64,000 nucleotides of DNA, from the NCBI RefSeq assembly GCF_008579165.1, contig NZ_BKCN01000001.1; one strand, written 5' to 3'. The first letter of the stretch is position 1. Every line of letters begins with the position of its first letter. The position numbers and the translations under genes were made by a program. This DNA is from Iodidimonas nitroreducens. GTDB lineage: Bacteria > Pseudomonadota > Alphaproteobacteria > Sphingomonadales > Rhodothalassiaceae. A model generated the notes under the pieces. The model saw only the letters and a list, made by a program, of their open reading frames with translations, was not told the DNA's origin and did not search any database. Below are positions 1-9,531 of this stretch, piece after piece.

Positions 1-582
1 CGCATCGCGCTCCACCCGATGCGAGACGGATGTGAGGGTGATGGTATCGCGCACCAGATCGACATCGAAAATCTCGTCTTCTTCATCGGGAACGGGCCGC
101 ACCACCGTGATGGTGATCGGCGCCCCCACCGGGCCTTTCATCTTATCGATGGCTTCGGTCAGGGTCAGCCCCAAAACCGGTGATCCATCAATCTGAGTGA
201 TATAATCGCCGCTTTTCAGCCCGGCGCGCGAGGCGGGGGTATCATCGATCGGCGAGACCACCTTCACCACGCCATTTTCCTGCGTCACCTCAAGCCCAAG
301 GCCACCATATTCGCCCCGGGTTTGCACCTGCATGGCGCGAAAGCTTTCCGGGCCCATATAGCTGGAATGGGGATCGAGAGACGCCAACATCCCATTGATC
401 GCCGCTTCCAGCACTTTTTCATCCTCGACCTCTTCGACATATTCGGCGCGCACGCGCTCGAACACCTCCATCAACAGATCGAGCTGCCGATAGGTATCGG
501 CATTATTGCCCTGGGCAAAAGAGCTGGCCGAACCCATGAAAGCCAAAACAGCGGCGCTGGCGCCCAAGAAAAATCCACGCAT
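1..582 (-). CDS. ctpA: C-terminal processing peptidase CtpA (S41), N-terminal part
   Basis: This is the first 194 codons of a periplasmic serine protease of the S41 (CtpA/Prc) family, which trims exported proteins and peptidoglycan enzymes. The start at 582 gives an N-terminal signal peptide of about 23 residues ending SSFA-QG. A helical stretch with EYVEEVEDEKVLEAAINGML and the family motif LDPHSSYM follows, then a PDZ domain (about residues 65-160) with GGLGLEV and ASRAGLKSGD. The catalytic Ser/Lys region lies beyond the window edge, so activity cannot be judged. It starts 3 bases after the stop of envC and is last in the visible rlmH-envC-ctpA operon, an arrangement common in alphaproteobacteria. 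Confidence 0.93.
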   Translation of the reverse strand, partial: MRGFFLGASAAVLAFMGSASSFAQGNNADTYRQLDLLMEVFERVRAEYVEEVEDEKVLEAAINGMLASLDPHSSYMGPESFRAMQVQTRGEYGGLGLEVTQENGVVKVVSPIDDTPASRAGLKSGDYITQIDGSPVLGLTLTEAIDKMKGPVGAPITITVVRPVPDEEDEIFDVDLVRDTITLTSVSHRVERDA

Positions 583-584
583 CT

Positions 585-1907
585 TCAACTCACCTTTCCT
601 AGTCCTGCTGCCAACCATGGCACAGGATCCACTGGTTCGCCCCCTTTACGCAACTCAACATACAGTTCCTGAGCATTTTTTGCGGGGACATCCGCCGTTT
701 TTGCCCTTTGCGGCACCGCACGCGCCTCATCTTGCATCATCCCGACCGGCTCACCGGCCAAAACCCACTGACCAACCGAGGCATAAACCTCATCCATGCC
801 AGCCAGCAGGGTATGGTACTCTTCGCCATGGGCAATGATCAAGAGCTTGCCATAACCACGAAACGGACCGGAATAAACCACCCGCCCATCATATGGGGCC
901 ACCACCTGCGCCCCCGCAAGGGTGGCGATCGTGATTCCTTTTTCATGAAGGCCCCCATTGAGCGCCCCGAATGTTCGCAAAAGCCGCCCGCGCGCCGGTA
1001 AAGCGAGGCTACCCCGAGCCTCGCTCAAGGGAACAGATGAAGACGGAGCAGACGCGGGGGGAGCCGCCAAAGCCACAGCCTTATCCCCCGGCGCTTTGGG
1101 CATCTGCGCAAGCCGTTCCGCCGCCGCATTGGCCGCCGCCAACCGCCGGGCGCGCTCGGCCTCGATGGCTTTGAGCAGGTCTTCAAGGCTGCGCGCCTGA
1201 TCTGCCAGCCGGGCCATGACCCGGCTTTCCTCCTGCGCTTCTTGCGACAATTTCTGCTGTTCGGCCTGCCGTGCCTCGCGCTGGAATTCCAGATCCCTGC
1301 GGCTGGCTTCCAAAGCCTTTTGATCGGCCTTCAGGGTTTCGCGCTCGGCCATCAATTCTTTGCGAAGATCAAGGATTCGAGCCACCTGCTGGCCCACGGC
1401 GCGGGCTTCATCTTCCAATTGCGGGGCGAGTTCCCGCAAAAGAATGGCCCCCTTGATGGTTTCATCGGCATCGCCGGGCCGGAGCAGGGCCAAAGCCTGC
1501 GGCCGACGCGACAGGCGCTGCAAGGCAGCCAGCGTGCGGGCCATCTGATCCTGTTTGAGTTCGAGCAGGCTTTCCTGTTCCTGCAAAAGATCACCCACCG
1601 TTTCGATTTTCAAGGCCACCGCCGTCACCCGCTCTTCAAGGGCCTGTACATCGGCGGTGGCAGCGATGATCGAACGGGCGATGGCCTCAGCTTCGCGGCC
1701 CGCAGCCCGGGCTTTTTCCGCCAATACGCGCTGCTGTGCTGCCCGCTGCGCCAATTCCTGCTCGATAGCATCGAGACGGCTGCGGGGATCGCCTTCGGGG
1801 TTTTGGGCCGCACTGTTTGGCACGGCACAGGCCATCCCCAACCCAAGGATCAGGAGCGTGAGGGCAATGCGTCCGGTATAAATCGACAAAGGCATGCGCG
1901 CCCTCAT
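585..1907 (-). CDS. envC: EnvC-like murein hydrolase activator (M23/LytM domain)
   Basis: This 440-residue exported protein has a signal peptide at about residues 1-34, a long Ala/Glu/Gln/Arg-rich coiled coil (about 36-260) and a C-terminal LytM domain (about 300-425). Family members activate septal amidases during cell separation. The LytM part has GLHEKGITIATLAGAQVVAP and HGEEYHTLLAG. The usual first zinc ligands (HxGxD-like) are not visible, which fits a non-catalytic EnvC-type activator; this last point is inference from motifs. The ATG overlaps the rlmH stop as ATGA (1904-1907), so translation is probably coupled. The stop lies immediately before ctpA. Confidence 0.9.
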   Translation of the reverse strand: MRARMPLSIYTGRIALTLLILGLGMACAVPNSAAQNPEGDPRSRLDAIEQELAQRAAQQRVLAEKARAAGREAEAIARSIIAATADVQALEERVTAVALKIETVGDLLQEQESLLELKQDQMARTLAALQRLSRRPQALALLRPGDADETIKGAILLRELAPQLEDEARAVGQQVARILDLRKELMAERETLKADQKALEASRRDLEFQREARQAEQQKLSQEAQEESRVMARLADQARSLEDLLKAIEAERARRLAAANAAAERLAQMPKAPGDKAVALAAPPASAPSSSVPLSEARGSLALPARGRLLRTFGALNGGLHEKGITIATLAGAQVVAPYDGRVVYSGPFRGYGKLLIIAHGEEYHTLLAGMDEVYASVGQWVLAGEPVGMMQDEARAVPQRAKTADVPAKNAQELYVELRKGGEPVDPVPWLAAGLGKVS

Positions 1908-2359
1908 TCCCGGTGATAAGGATGACCGGCGCTGATCGAAACCGCCCGGTATATTTGTTCTGCCAGCATGACCCGCACCAGCATGTGCGGCCAGGTCATT
2001 TTCGACAAGGATAAAAGCGCATCGGCGCGGGCCCGCATCGCCTCGCCATGGCCATCGGCCCCGCCAATGGCAAAGGCCAGCGGCCGCCCCTGCTGCCGCC
2101 AGCCTTCCAGCTTTTGCGCAAAGCCAAGGCTGGTCAGATCCGGGCCCTGTTCATCCAAAAGAATGAGAAAAGCATTGGCGGGCAGGGCGGCGAGGATCTT
2201 CTCCCCTTCGCGGTGTTTTCTTTCCGCCACAGACAAGGGCTTGCGTTCTTCCACCTCATGGATGTCGGCCCCGAAAGGCAACCGGTCGAGATAAGCCCGG
2301 GCAAGCTGCGCTTCCGGCCTTCGCCCGGCCTTTCCCACCGCATAGATCGTCAGCGCCAT
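1904..2359 (-). CDS. rlmH: 23S rRNA (pseudouridine-1915-N3) methyltransferase RlmH
   Basis: This is a SPOUT-class methyltransferase that modifies pseudouridine 1915 in helix 69 of 23S rRNA using SAM. Its 151 residues match the family length. Visible hallmarks are the SAM-binding knot segment FAIGGADGHG, the segment SLSKMTWPHMLVRVMLAEQI and the family-typical C-terminus GHPYHRE. It is first in the visible rlmH-envC-ctpA operon. The rsfS gene that often precedes it is not here; an AidB-like gene lies upstream on the same strand about 40 bases away. Confidence 0.95.
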   Translation of the reverse strand: MALTIYAVGKAGRRPEAQLARAYLDRLPFGADIHEVEERKPLSVAERKHREGEKILAALPANAFLILLDEQGPDLTSLGFAQKLEGWRQQGRPLAFAIGGADGHGEAMRARADALLSLSKMTWPHMLVRVMLAEQIYRAVSISAGHPYHRE

Positions 2360-2399
2360 GCCGCAGCCCCATGTTTAAACCAGCATCATGCCTGGTGTT

Positions 2400-4094
2400 T
2401 TAAGCGAGTGGGGCCGCGCGTTCAATGATGGCGTCGAGATCAAGGCCATCGGGCAGGGTGCCAAAGGCCCGCCCCCAATCCCCGCCAAGGCGGCTGGCGC
2501 AAAAAGCATCGGCCACAGCAGGGGGCGCATATCGCACCAAAAGCGACCCCTGCAAAACAAGGGCCATATCTTCGACGAGACGCCGGGCGTGGCGCTCATC
2601 AACCGACCCTTTGGCAAGCTTTGTGCCCAGCTGATCCATGGCCCGATCCAGAAACCGATCCGTGCCTTTTGCGGCATGGATTTCCGCCATCAGGGCTTCA
2701 ACCGATTGCGGCGATTTATGAAGCGAGCGCAGCACATCAAGGGCGATCACATTGCCCGAGCCTTCCCAGATGCCATTGAGGGGGGCTTCGCGATAGAGCC
2801 GGGGCATCACCGTTTCTTCCACATAGCCAACCCCGCCATGCACCTCTAAAGCCTCGGCAATCAGAGGGGCCACCCGTTTATTGAGCCAGTATTTCGCCAA
2901 GGCCACTGCCAAGCGGCTGAAAGCCCTGGCCTCATCGCGGTCGCCGCCCGCTGCTGCATCCTCCCCGCTCTCCCCGCTGCTGTCATCATAAGAACGGGCA
3001 ATCCGAAAGGCTAGGGTGGTGGCTGCTTCCTGCTCGATGGCCATATCCGCCAGCACCATCTGCATCAGGGGCTGATCCACCAGCCGCTTTTGAAAAGCCG
3101 TGCGATGACGGGCATGATGGATCGATTCAGCCACCGCCCTGCGCATCAGGGAGGCCGCCCCGATGGTGGTATCAAGGCGGGTATGATGAACCATATCGAT
3201 GATCGTGCGCACCCCCGCCCCTTCATCGCCAATGATTTCGGCATAGGCCCCATGATATTCGATTTCCGATGAGGCATTGGCCTTATTGCCCAATTTGTCC
3301 TTCAGTCGCTGAATGAACAGGCGATTGCGCTGGCCATCGGGGGTCCATCGCGGCACGAAAAAGCAGCTCAATCCCCCCGGCGCATAGGCCAAAGTGAGAA
3401 ACGCATCCGACATCGGTGCCGAACAAAACCATTTGTGCCCGGTCAGTTCATAAGCCCCGGACGTCGCTACAGCCTTCGTGCTGTTGGCCCGCACATCCGA
3501 ACCGCCCTGCTTTTCGGTCATCGCCATGCCCATGGTGGCCGATGCCTTATCGGCCACCGGCCGCGCCGTCCCATCATAATGACGGGAAAGCAATTTCGGC
3601 TCCCACAAGGCTGCCAGATCAGAATGATGGCGAAGGGCGGGGATGACCGCATAGGTCATGCTGAGGGGGCAGCACACTCCGGCTTCCACCTGATGCATCA
3701 GATATTCCAAAGACGCATGACGCACATGCCCGGCTTTTTTCGCGGTCCAGGCCACCGAATGCTGGCCATGCGCCATGCCCAGCGCCATCATCTGATGATA
3801 GGCCGGATGAAAGCGCACCTCATCGATGCGCTGGCCATAGCGATCAAAGGGATGAAAGTCCGGCGGATGGCGATTCGCATCATCACCGGCCTGCAAAATC
3901 GCCGCATCCCCCAAAGCCGCACCATAGGCATCTGCGGCTTTGGGGGCATCGGCATCGCCCTCCCGGCCCACGGCTTCGATCAAAGCGGCATCGGCGGCAT
4001 AAAGATTATAATCCACCAAAGGCGGGGGCTGATTGGTCACCGCATGGGTGGGCAGATCAGCCATAGGACGATAAGGGGGGTGAGAGAGGGACAT
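2400..4094 (-). CDS. aidB: AidB-like acyl-CoA dehydrogenase family protein
   Basis: This 564-residue flavoprotein belongs to the acyl-CoA dehydrogenase superfamily, AidB branch. AidB is induced by alkylation damage in E. coli and binds DNA and FAD, but its physiological substrate is not settled. The segment MGMAMTEKQGGSDVRANST matches the FAD-binding region typical of AidB, followed by GHKWFCSAPMSDAF. LEVHGGVGYVEE is in the C-terminal dehydrogenase domain, and EGSGNVIALDVLRSL is also AidB-like. The start at 4094 is chosen because AAGGAA precedes it at good spacing; an upstream in-frame ATG at 4196 would add a non-conserved 34-residue tail. It is divergent from the SDR gene across 197 bases. 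Confidence 0.85.
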   Translation of the reverse strand: MSLSHPPYRPMADLPTHAVTNQPPPLVDYNLYAADAALIEAVGREGDADAPKAADAYGAALGDAAILQAGDDANRHPPDFHPFDRYGQRIDEVRFHPAYHQMMALGMAHGQHSVAWTAKKAGHVRHASLEYLMHQVEAGVCCPLSMTYAVIPALRHHSDLAALWEPKLLSRHYDGTARPVADKASATMGMAMTEKQGGSDVRANSTKAVATSGAYELTGHKWFCSAPMSDAFLTLAYAPGGLSCFFVPRWTPDGQRNRLFIQRLKDKLGNKANASSEIEYHGAYAEIIGDEGAGVRTIIDMVHHTRLDTTIGAASLMRRAVAESIHHARHRTAFQKRLVDQPLMQMVLADMAIEQEAATTLAFRIARSYDDSSGESGEDAAAGGDRDEARAFSRLAVALAKYWLNKRVAPLIAEALEVHGGVGYVEETVMPRLYREAPLNGIWEGSGNVIALDVLRSLHKSPQSVEALMAEIHAAKGTDRFLDRAMDQLGTKLAKGSVDERHARRLVEDMALVLQGSLLVRYAPPAVADAFCASRLGGDWGRAFGTLPDGLDLDAIIERAAPLA

Positions 4095-4291
4095 AAGGCG
4101 TTCCTTCAACAAAGGACCAGAATCCTGATCGCGACCGAACAGGAAAAGCTGAACAAGCTTAAACCCCCAAACAAAGCGGGAAAAGGGCGCAGCCATGCTT
4201 GCCTGCCGATGATGGCGGCGCTATGCAGCCTTGTTCGGGCCGTGGAAAGCCCCAAAACCATTGAACACGAAATCCCAAAAGGACCAAAAGC

Positions 4292-5134
4292 ATGAACCCA
4301 GCCGCGCCGCCCTTGCGCTTTCACAATGCCCGCGCCGTGGTCACCGGCGGCACATCCGGCATCGGGGCGGCGGTGGTCAATGCCCTGATCAAGGAAGGGG
4401 CGCGGGTGGTTTATTGCGGGCTTCCCGAACCCGAAGGGTCCACGGCCCAACATTCGGGTGAAACGGCAATCGCGCCGGTTCGGGTGGTGCCCCATGATCG
4501 CGCTTTGTGCCAGCCCTGCGATGTGCGCGATGATCGGCAAACCGGGGCTTTCATCGCCGCCGCCCGCCAATGGATGGGGGGCCTTGATCTGGCGGTGAAT
4601 TGTGCGGGCATCAGCCATGCCCCGCAAAAGCTGGCTGATCTGAGCCCCGAAACCTGGCGGCAGGTGATGGCGACCAATGCCGACGGGATTTTTCATGCCC
4701 TGCGCCATGAAATCCCCGCAATGCTGGAAAGCGCCCAATATGATCGGGTCGCCGGCCAACCGCCAGAAGAAGTGCGGGGCCGCGCCATCGTCAATATCGC
4801 CTCGATATTGGGCACCCGGGGCGCACCCTGGATGGCGGCTTATGGGGCCAGCAAACATGCGGTGGTGGGCCTGACCCAATCGGCGGCCCGCGATTATGCG
4901 ACCATGGGGCTGCGGATCAATGCCATCTCCCCCGGCCCGGTGGAAACCCCGATGCTGCACAGGGCTTTAGCGGATATCGGCCATGATCACAGCAAATATG
5001 CGGGCGGCTTTCCCCCCGCAGGGCCGGGGCAGCCAGCCGATATCGCTGCCGCCGTCCTGTTTTTGCTGAGCCCGGATGCCCGCTATATCAATGGGGCGAA
5101 TCTGAGCATCGATGGGGCCATCACCGCGATCTGA
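4292..5134 (+). CDS. SDR family NAD(P)-dependent oxidoreductase
   Basis: This 280-residue classical short-chain dehydrogenase has the cofactor motif GGTSGIG near residue 20, NCAGIS in the middle, a catalytic serine in NIASILGT, and YGASKHAV with the catalytic Tyr and Lys. SPGPVETPML and the closing INGANLSIDGA follow. These show a complete Rossmann-fold dehydrogenase/reductase. The substrate cannot be read from sequence; FabG-like and sugar or alcohol dehydrogenases share these motifs. It is divergent from aidB and convergent with the ABC transporter gene, 19 bases apart at the stops. Confidence 0.85.
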   Translation: MNPAAPPLRFHNARAVVTGGTSGIGAAVVNALIKEGARVVYCGLPEPEGSTAQHSGETAIAPVRVVPHDRALCQPCDVRDDRQTGAFIAAARQWMGGLDLAVNCAGISHAPQKLADLSPETWRQVMATNADGIFHALRHEIPAMLESAQYDRVAGQPPEEVRGRAIVNIASILGTRGAPWMAAYGASKHAVVGLTQSAARDYATMGLRINAISPGPVETPMLHRALADIGHDHSKYAGGFPPAGPGQPADIAAAVLFLLSPDARYINGANLSIDGAITAI

Positions 5135-5153
5135 GGCCCCTTTGCTCGTGAAA

Positions 5154-6650
5154 TCAAAGACGCAATCCACGAGGAATGAGCCAGCGCCCCGCCAGATCGA
5201 AGGAGCCCGTAACCAACAAAGCAAGCCCGGCCGCCGGGATCGCCCCTTCTAAAATGAGGCCCATATCATTGAGGCGGATACCCGTTAAAATCGGCTGACC
5301 CAGACCGCCTGCCCCGATCAAAGCCCCCAAAGTGGCGGCCCCCACATTGATCACCGCTGCGGTTTTGATCCCCGCCAATAGGGTGGGCAAAGCAAGGGGC
5401 AATTCGATCCGCCACAAGCGCGCCCATGATGATAAGCCAAGGGCCCGCGCCGATTCCTGCAGATCCCCACTGATGCCTGTCAGCCCGGCATGGCCATTGC
5501 GCACGATGGGCAGCAAGGAATAAAGAAACAAAGCGGCAATGGTGGGGGCCGCCCCCACCCCCAAAAGCGGGATCATGAATACGAAAAGGGCCAGAGCCGG
5601 AACCGTTTGCAAAAGCCCCACAAAGCCCAGAATCGGCCCCCCCAAAGCGGGCAGGCGAAAAGCCGCGATGGCCAGCGGAACCGCCACCAGCAAAGCCGCC
5701 CCCAAAGACACGGCAACCAGCGCCAGATGTTCGAGACTGCGGCCCCACACGCGTTCAAGCCTTGATTGCTGGGCAGCAAGGATGGGCGCCGGACCGCTGC
5801 CATCATCCACGAAATCCGCCGCCACCCGGCTTTCATTTTGCCGATCGATCTTCACCGCCTTGTTCATGGCCCGCATCTGATCGCTGCTGATCTGCCCTGC
5901 CAGATCCTGCAAGATGGGGATCAGCGCGGGCTGGCTGCGGGCCAGATCGAGGCGATAAAGAAACACCGCCTCATAACGGGGAAAGAATCGCCGATCATCA
6001 TCCAGAACCGCCAGATCGTAAAAGGCGATTTCCGCATCCGTACTATACACATCGATGATATCGAGTCGGCCCGCCGCCAGCCCGCGATAAGATAATTCAT
6101 GCTGCAGGCCATTGGCGGATTGAGGCAGATCATAAGCCCCCTTCAGCGCCCGCCAGCCATCGCCGCGATCAAGAAATTCATTGGAGAGACCGAACACCAG
6201 ATCGGGCTGCGTGCGCAGATCGGAAATCTGCTTTAACCCACGCTTTTGCGCCATTTCCGACCGGGTGGCGAGGGCAAAGCTGTTTTCAAAACCCAAAGAC
6301 CCGGTGATCCCCAGCCCATCGCGGGCCAGCCGGTCGCGCAAGGTTTGCGCATCGGGCAGATCCTCACCGGCATAGATTTCATGGCGGATGGTGCCCGTAT
6401 AATCGGGATAGATGGCGATTTCACCGGATTTGAGGGCATCAAACACAATGCGCGTGCCCCCCAAAGCCCGACGATGGGGCAGATCGATCCCCGCCGCCTG
6501 CAGCTTCAAGCGCAGGATTTCCGATAAAATAATCGATTCGGTAAAGGCTTTCGAGGCAATCACCGGCTGATCGGCCTGCGTTTCCTGCCCCATGGCAAGA
6601 GGGGGTAAAAACAACAGGACCCCTATCAGCATGATGACCGCTGCTTTCAT
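5154..6650 (-). CDS. Osmoprotectant-type ABC transporter, substrate-binding domain fused to permease
   Basis: This 498-residue fusion has a signal peptide (about 1-21), then a periplasmic binding domain of the OpuC/OsmF type (about 25-275; SKAFTESIILSEI and PDYTGTIRHEI are family landmarks). A ProW-like permease with about six membrane segments follows (about 300-498), containing the EAA-like loop ARALGLSSWARLWRIELPLA. Such systems import glycine betaine, choline or related compatible solutes across the inner membrane; the precise ligand is inference. The start at 6650 has a GGGGGG stretch just upstream; a longer in-frame start at 6812 would lie inside the ATPase gene. It is downstream of its ATPase partner, 16 bases apart. 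Confidence 0.85.
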   Translation of the reverse strand: MKAAVIMLIGVLLFLPPLAMGQETQADQPVIASKAFTESIILSEILRLKLQAAGIDLPHRRALGGTRIVFDALKSGEIAIYPDYTGTIRHEIYAGEDLPDAQTLRDRLARDGLGITGSLGFENSFALATRSEMAQKRGLKQISDLRTQPDLVFGLSNEFLDRGDGWRALKGAYDLPQSANGLQHELSYRGLAAGRLDIIDVYSTDAEIAFYDLAVLDDDRRFFPRYEAVFLYRLDLARSQPALIPILQDLAGQISSDQMRAMNKAVKIDRQNESRVAADFVDDGSGPAPILAAQQSRLERVWGRSLEHLALVAVSLGAALLVAVPLAIAAFRLPALGGPILGFVGLLQTVPALALFVFMIPLLGVGAAPTIAALFLYSLLPIVRNGHAGLTGISGDLQESARALGLSSWARLWRIELPLALPTLLAGIKTAAVINVGAATLGALIGAGGLGQPILTGIRLNDMGLILEGAIPAAGLALLVTGSFDLAGRWLIPRGLRL

Positions 6651-6666
6651 TCCGCCCCCCCGATCA

Positions 6667-7412
6667 TCAGCCCCGCTGGGCGCGGACAAATTCGCTGACG
6701 AACGGCTCGGCGGGATGATGGCACAGATCATCAAAGCTGCCATCCTGAACCACCAGCCCATCGCGCAATAAGATGATCCGATCCGCCAGCCATGCGGCTT
6801 CCGCCAGATCATGGGTAACCAGAATGACCGTTGCCCCCACCGTCTCGAAAATCCCGCGCAAATCCGCCTGAAGCTGAAAGCGGATCATGGGATCAAGGGC
6901 CCCCAAGGGCTCATCCAGCGCCATCACATCGGGGCCGAGCATCAAGCCCGCATCAGGCTCACCCTTTGGCGCTGGCCGCCCGATAATTCCACCGGATAGC
7001 GCGCCAGTTGATCGGGCTCCAGATGCACCAATTGGGCCAGTTCATCGAGGCGGGCGGCGATTTTTTGACGTGACCAGCCCGCCTGACGAGCCATCAGAAC
7101 CACATTCTGCGACGCCGTAAGATGGGGAAACAAACCCCCGCTTTGGATCACATAACCAAAGTGCCGACGATAAGCGCGGATATCATGCGCCCCCAAAAGC
7201 TGCCCGCGAAACAGAATTTGCCCGCCGCTGGGGGCCACCAATCCCGCCAGCAGGCGCATCAGCGTTGATTTGCCGCAGCCCGAGGGGCCGATCAAAGCCA
7301 CCCGCTCCCCTTCATGGATCGCAAGATCCAAAGGCCCAAGCGCCCGGTGCGCGCCATAATCGCGGCACAATTTTTCCAGCCGATAAAGGGGATCATGATC
7401 GGGTGCTGTCAT
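6667..7412 (-). CDS. Osmoprotectant ABC transporter ATP-binding protein (frameshifted near 6946)
   Basis: This is the ATPase partner of the fused binding protein/permease downstream. Walker A GPSGCGKST and the signature LSGGQRQRVSLMRA are in the first frame (7412 to about 6945). Walker B VMALDEP, the D-loop and the switch histidine VTHD are in the next frame (about 6945 to 6667). Joining them with one extra base (GGGCTTGATG read as GGGCCTTGATG) gives a continuous 248-residue protein of normal family length. As written the frame ends with TGA right after the signature motif. Because the same kind of lesion splits many essential genes here, a sequence error is more likely than a true pseudogene. 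Confidence 0.82.
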
Positions 7413-7537
7413 CCCATCAGCTTAATGGGGCTTCGCGCAAAGCGCTACAAGGAACAGCAGGGCGAAAGGCTGTGGCAAAACAGGATTCGACATTCAAAGC
7501 CCTGTTCTTCGCAGCTGTTCGCTTTTATATAAGCGCC

Positions 7538-8314
7538 ATGGAAAATCTGTTCATCCAATATGAAGCGACCATGCGCCTTGCCGCCTTTCTTGGCATGTTC
7601 GCCCTGATTGCCGGAGCGGAAATCATCCGCCCCCGGCGGGCTGATGTGGATCGCCGCCATCGCTGGCCGCTCAATCTGGGAATGGTGATGCTGGGCAGCC
7701 TTTCCCTGCGGGCTTTGGGGCCGTTGATCGCGGTTTCTGCGGCGATCTGGGCGCACAAGCACGATATCGGCCTTTTTCATGCCCTTGATTGGCCCCATGG
7801 CATCGAAATATTCCTGATGGTCGTGCTTTTGGATCTGGCGATCTATGCCCAGCATGTGGCCTTTCACAAAATTCCGTTTTTATGGCGTTTGCACCGGATG
7901 CATCATGCCGATCTCAGCCTTGATGTGACCAGCGGGCTGCGCTTTCATCCCCTTGAATATCTGCTGTCGATGCTGATCAAAAGCGCCGTGGTGGTGGCTT
8001 TGGGGGCGGATCTTTTAGCGGTCATTCTTTTTGAAATCCTGCTCAATGCCACGGCCATGTTCAATCATGGCAATCTGCGCCTGCCCCGGCGCCTTGATCG
8101 CTTTTTGCGGCGGCTGATCGTGACGCCCGATTTCCATCTGGTCCATCATTCTGTCACAAGAGATGAGCATGATCGGAATTATGGCTTCAACCTGCCCTGG
8201 TGGGATTATGCCTTCAAAACCTATAAGGCCGCGCCCGATCTGGGGGTGGATGGTATGATCATCGGCCTCAAGCCTGGCGTCGTCAAAAGGAACTGGGCTT
8301 TTGGCCGCTTATGA
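7538..8314 (+). CDS. Sterol desaturase / fatty acid hydroxylase family protein
   Basis: This 258-residue integral membrane di-iron enzyme belongs to the fatty acid hydroxylase superfamily. Histidine clusters AQHVAFHK, LHRMHHAD and HLVHHSVTRDEHDRNYG are the expected iron ligands, and at least four hydrophobic segments surround them. Members hydroxylate or desaturate sterols, carotenoids or lipid chains; the substrate here is unknown. The ATG at 7538 is chosen because the protein then begins at the conserved amphipathic N-terminus; upstream in-frame sequence to 7265 overlaps the divergent ATPase gene and is not conserved-looking. Confidence 0.82.
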   Translation: MENLFIQYEATMRLAAFLGMFALIAGAEIIRPRRADVDRRHRWPLNLGMVMLGSLSLRALGPLIAVSAAIWAHKHDIGLFHALDWPHGIEIFLMVVLLDLAIYAQHVAFHKIPFLWRLHRMHHADLSLDVTSGLRFHPLEYLLSMLIKSAVVVALGADLLAVILFEILLNATAMFNHGNLRLPRRLDRFLRRLIVTPDFHLVHHSVTRDEHDRNYGFNLPWWDYAFKTYKAAPDLGVDGMIIGLKPGVVKRNWAFGRL

Positions 8315-8381
8315 TGATGCCCTTTTTGTCGGACAATCTTGATGACGGGAAAAAGCCGGACGAGGGCATGAGGACTGATTC

Positions 8382-8912
8382 ATGAAAACCGGCAAAAAGC
8401 TTTATCTGATGCGCCATGCCAAGGCCGGCGACAAAAGCCCCGAGGGCCGCGATTTTGATCGGCCGCTCAATGCGCTGGGGGTGCGGGCTGCGGGATTGAT
8501 GGGCATGCATCTCAAAGAGTGCGTGAACCCGCCGAAGGTTTTTTTATGCTCGCCCGCCTTGCGCACCCGCCAAACGCTGGAAATCGTGCAGGCCAAAAGC
8601 GGCTGGCAGGCTCCGATAAACCATGCCCCCGATCTTTATGCCGCCACATCCGATGCACTTTTGGCCCAGCTTGCGCAATTGGATGAAAGCATCTCGATTG
8701 CCATGATCATCGGTCATAATCCCGCCATTCATGATCTGGCCCAGCTTTTTGCGGGGCGCGGCCGCACCACCCTCATTGAACGCCTTGAAAAGCGCTATCC
8801 CACCGCCGGATTTGCCGAGATCGAGCTTCATGAAGGCCCTTGGGCCGAACTGCGCACACAGGCGGGCCATGGCCGTTTGGTGCGATTCGATCTGCCCCGC
8901 CATCTGCCCTGA
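8382..8912 (+). CDS. sixA: SixA-like histidine phosphatase
   Basis: This 176-residue protein belongs to the histidine phosphatase (phosphoglycerate mutase-like) superfamily. The catalytic LMRHAKAG sits at residues 9-16, a second conserved block LCSPALRTRQT near 54-64, and the second catalytic histidine in IIGHNPAIHDLA. E. coli SixA dephosphorylates histidine phosphotransfer proteins; alphaproteobacterial homologues are often annotated the same way without proof of the target. The gene stands alone between the hydroxylase and def. Confidence 0.8.
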   Translation: MKTGKKLYLMRHAKAGDKSPEGRDFDRPLNALGVRAAGLMGMHLKECVNPPKVFLCSPALRTRQTLEIVQAKSGWQAPINHAPDLYAATSDALLAQLAQLDESISIAMIIGHNPAIHDLAQLFAGRGRTTLIERLEKRYPTAGFAEIELHEGPWAELRTQAGHGRLVRFDLPRHLP

Positions 8913-9008
8913 AATTCATTGGCCATCATCACCTTTCTTGACGGATGCGATCACTGCGCCTAGGTATTCCGGCAAACCCCCCGGCAAACCCCTATGAGCC
9001 CGGATATC

Positions 9009-9527
9009 ATGACAACACGCCCCATCCTCACCTGCCTTGATCCTGTTCTGCGACAGAAAAGCGCCCCCATCGAACGGGTGGATGCCGATCTCGATCATCT
9101 GATCGATGATATGCTGGAAACCATGTATGAAGCCCCCGGCATCGGGCTGGCCGCCGTGCAGCTTGGGATTTTGCGCCAGCTTCTGGTGGTTGATGTGGCC
9201 GATGATGATGAAGGCCGCCAGCCCCATGTGCTGATCAATCCGCAGATCATCTGGTCATCGGATGAACGCTCGATCTATAATGAGGGCTGCCTTTCGGTAC
9301 CGGATTATTATGCCGAGGTGGAGCGCCCCGCTTCATGCCGGGTTGCCTTCATCAATCGCGAGGGCAAGGCCGATGAAATCGCCGCCGATGGCCTGCTGGC
9401 CACCTGTTTGCAGCATGAAATCGATCATCTGAACGGGGTGTTGTTCATCGATTATCTATCGAAACTGAAACGCAATATGGTGATCCGCAAGCTGGCCAAG
9501 ATCCAGCGCGATACCGTGACGGTGTGA
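9009..9527 (+). CDS. def: Peptide deformylase
   Basis: This metalloenzyme removes the N-formyl group from nascent proteins. All three deformylase motifs are present: GIGLAAVQLG, EGCLSVP and LQHEIDHLNG, supplying the Cys and two His metal ligands plus the catalytic Glu. I chose the ATG at 9009, which gives the family-typical N-terminus MTTRPILTCLDPVLR (172 residues); an in-frame ATG at 8994 adds five residues. It lies 4 bases upstream of fmt, which adds the formyl group that Def removes, so the two form a translation-initiation operon with truA. Confidence 0.96.
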   Translation: MTTRPILTCLDPVLRQKSAPIERVDADLDHLIDDMLETMYEAPGIGLAAVQLGILRQLLVVDVADDDEGRQPHVLINPQIIWSSDERSIYNEGCLSVPDYYAEVERPASCRVAFINREGKADEIAADGLLATCLQHEIDHLNGVLFIDYLSKLKRNMVIRKLAKIQRDTVTV

Positions 9528-9531
9528 GCCG

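Noticed and set aside
3435..4960. Long open frames antisense to aidB and the SDR gene (about 285 codons each)
   Set aside because: Both sense strands carry recognisable proteins with complete motifs.
6667..7412. Calling the ABC ATPase a pseudogene
   Set aside because: Single lesion of the same type as in essential genes; all motifs on both sides are intact.
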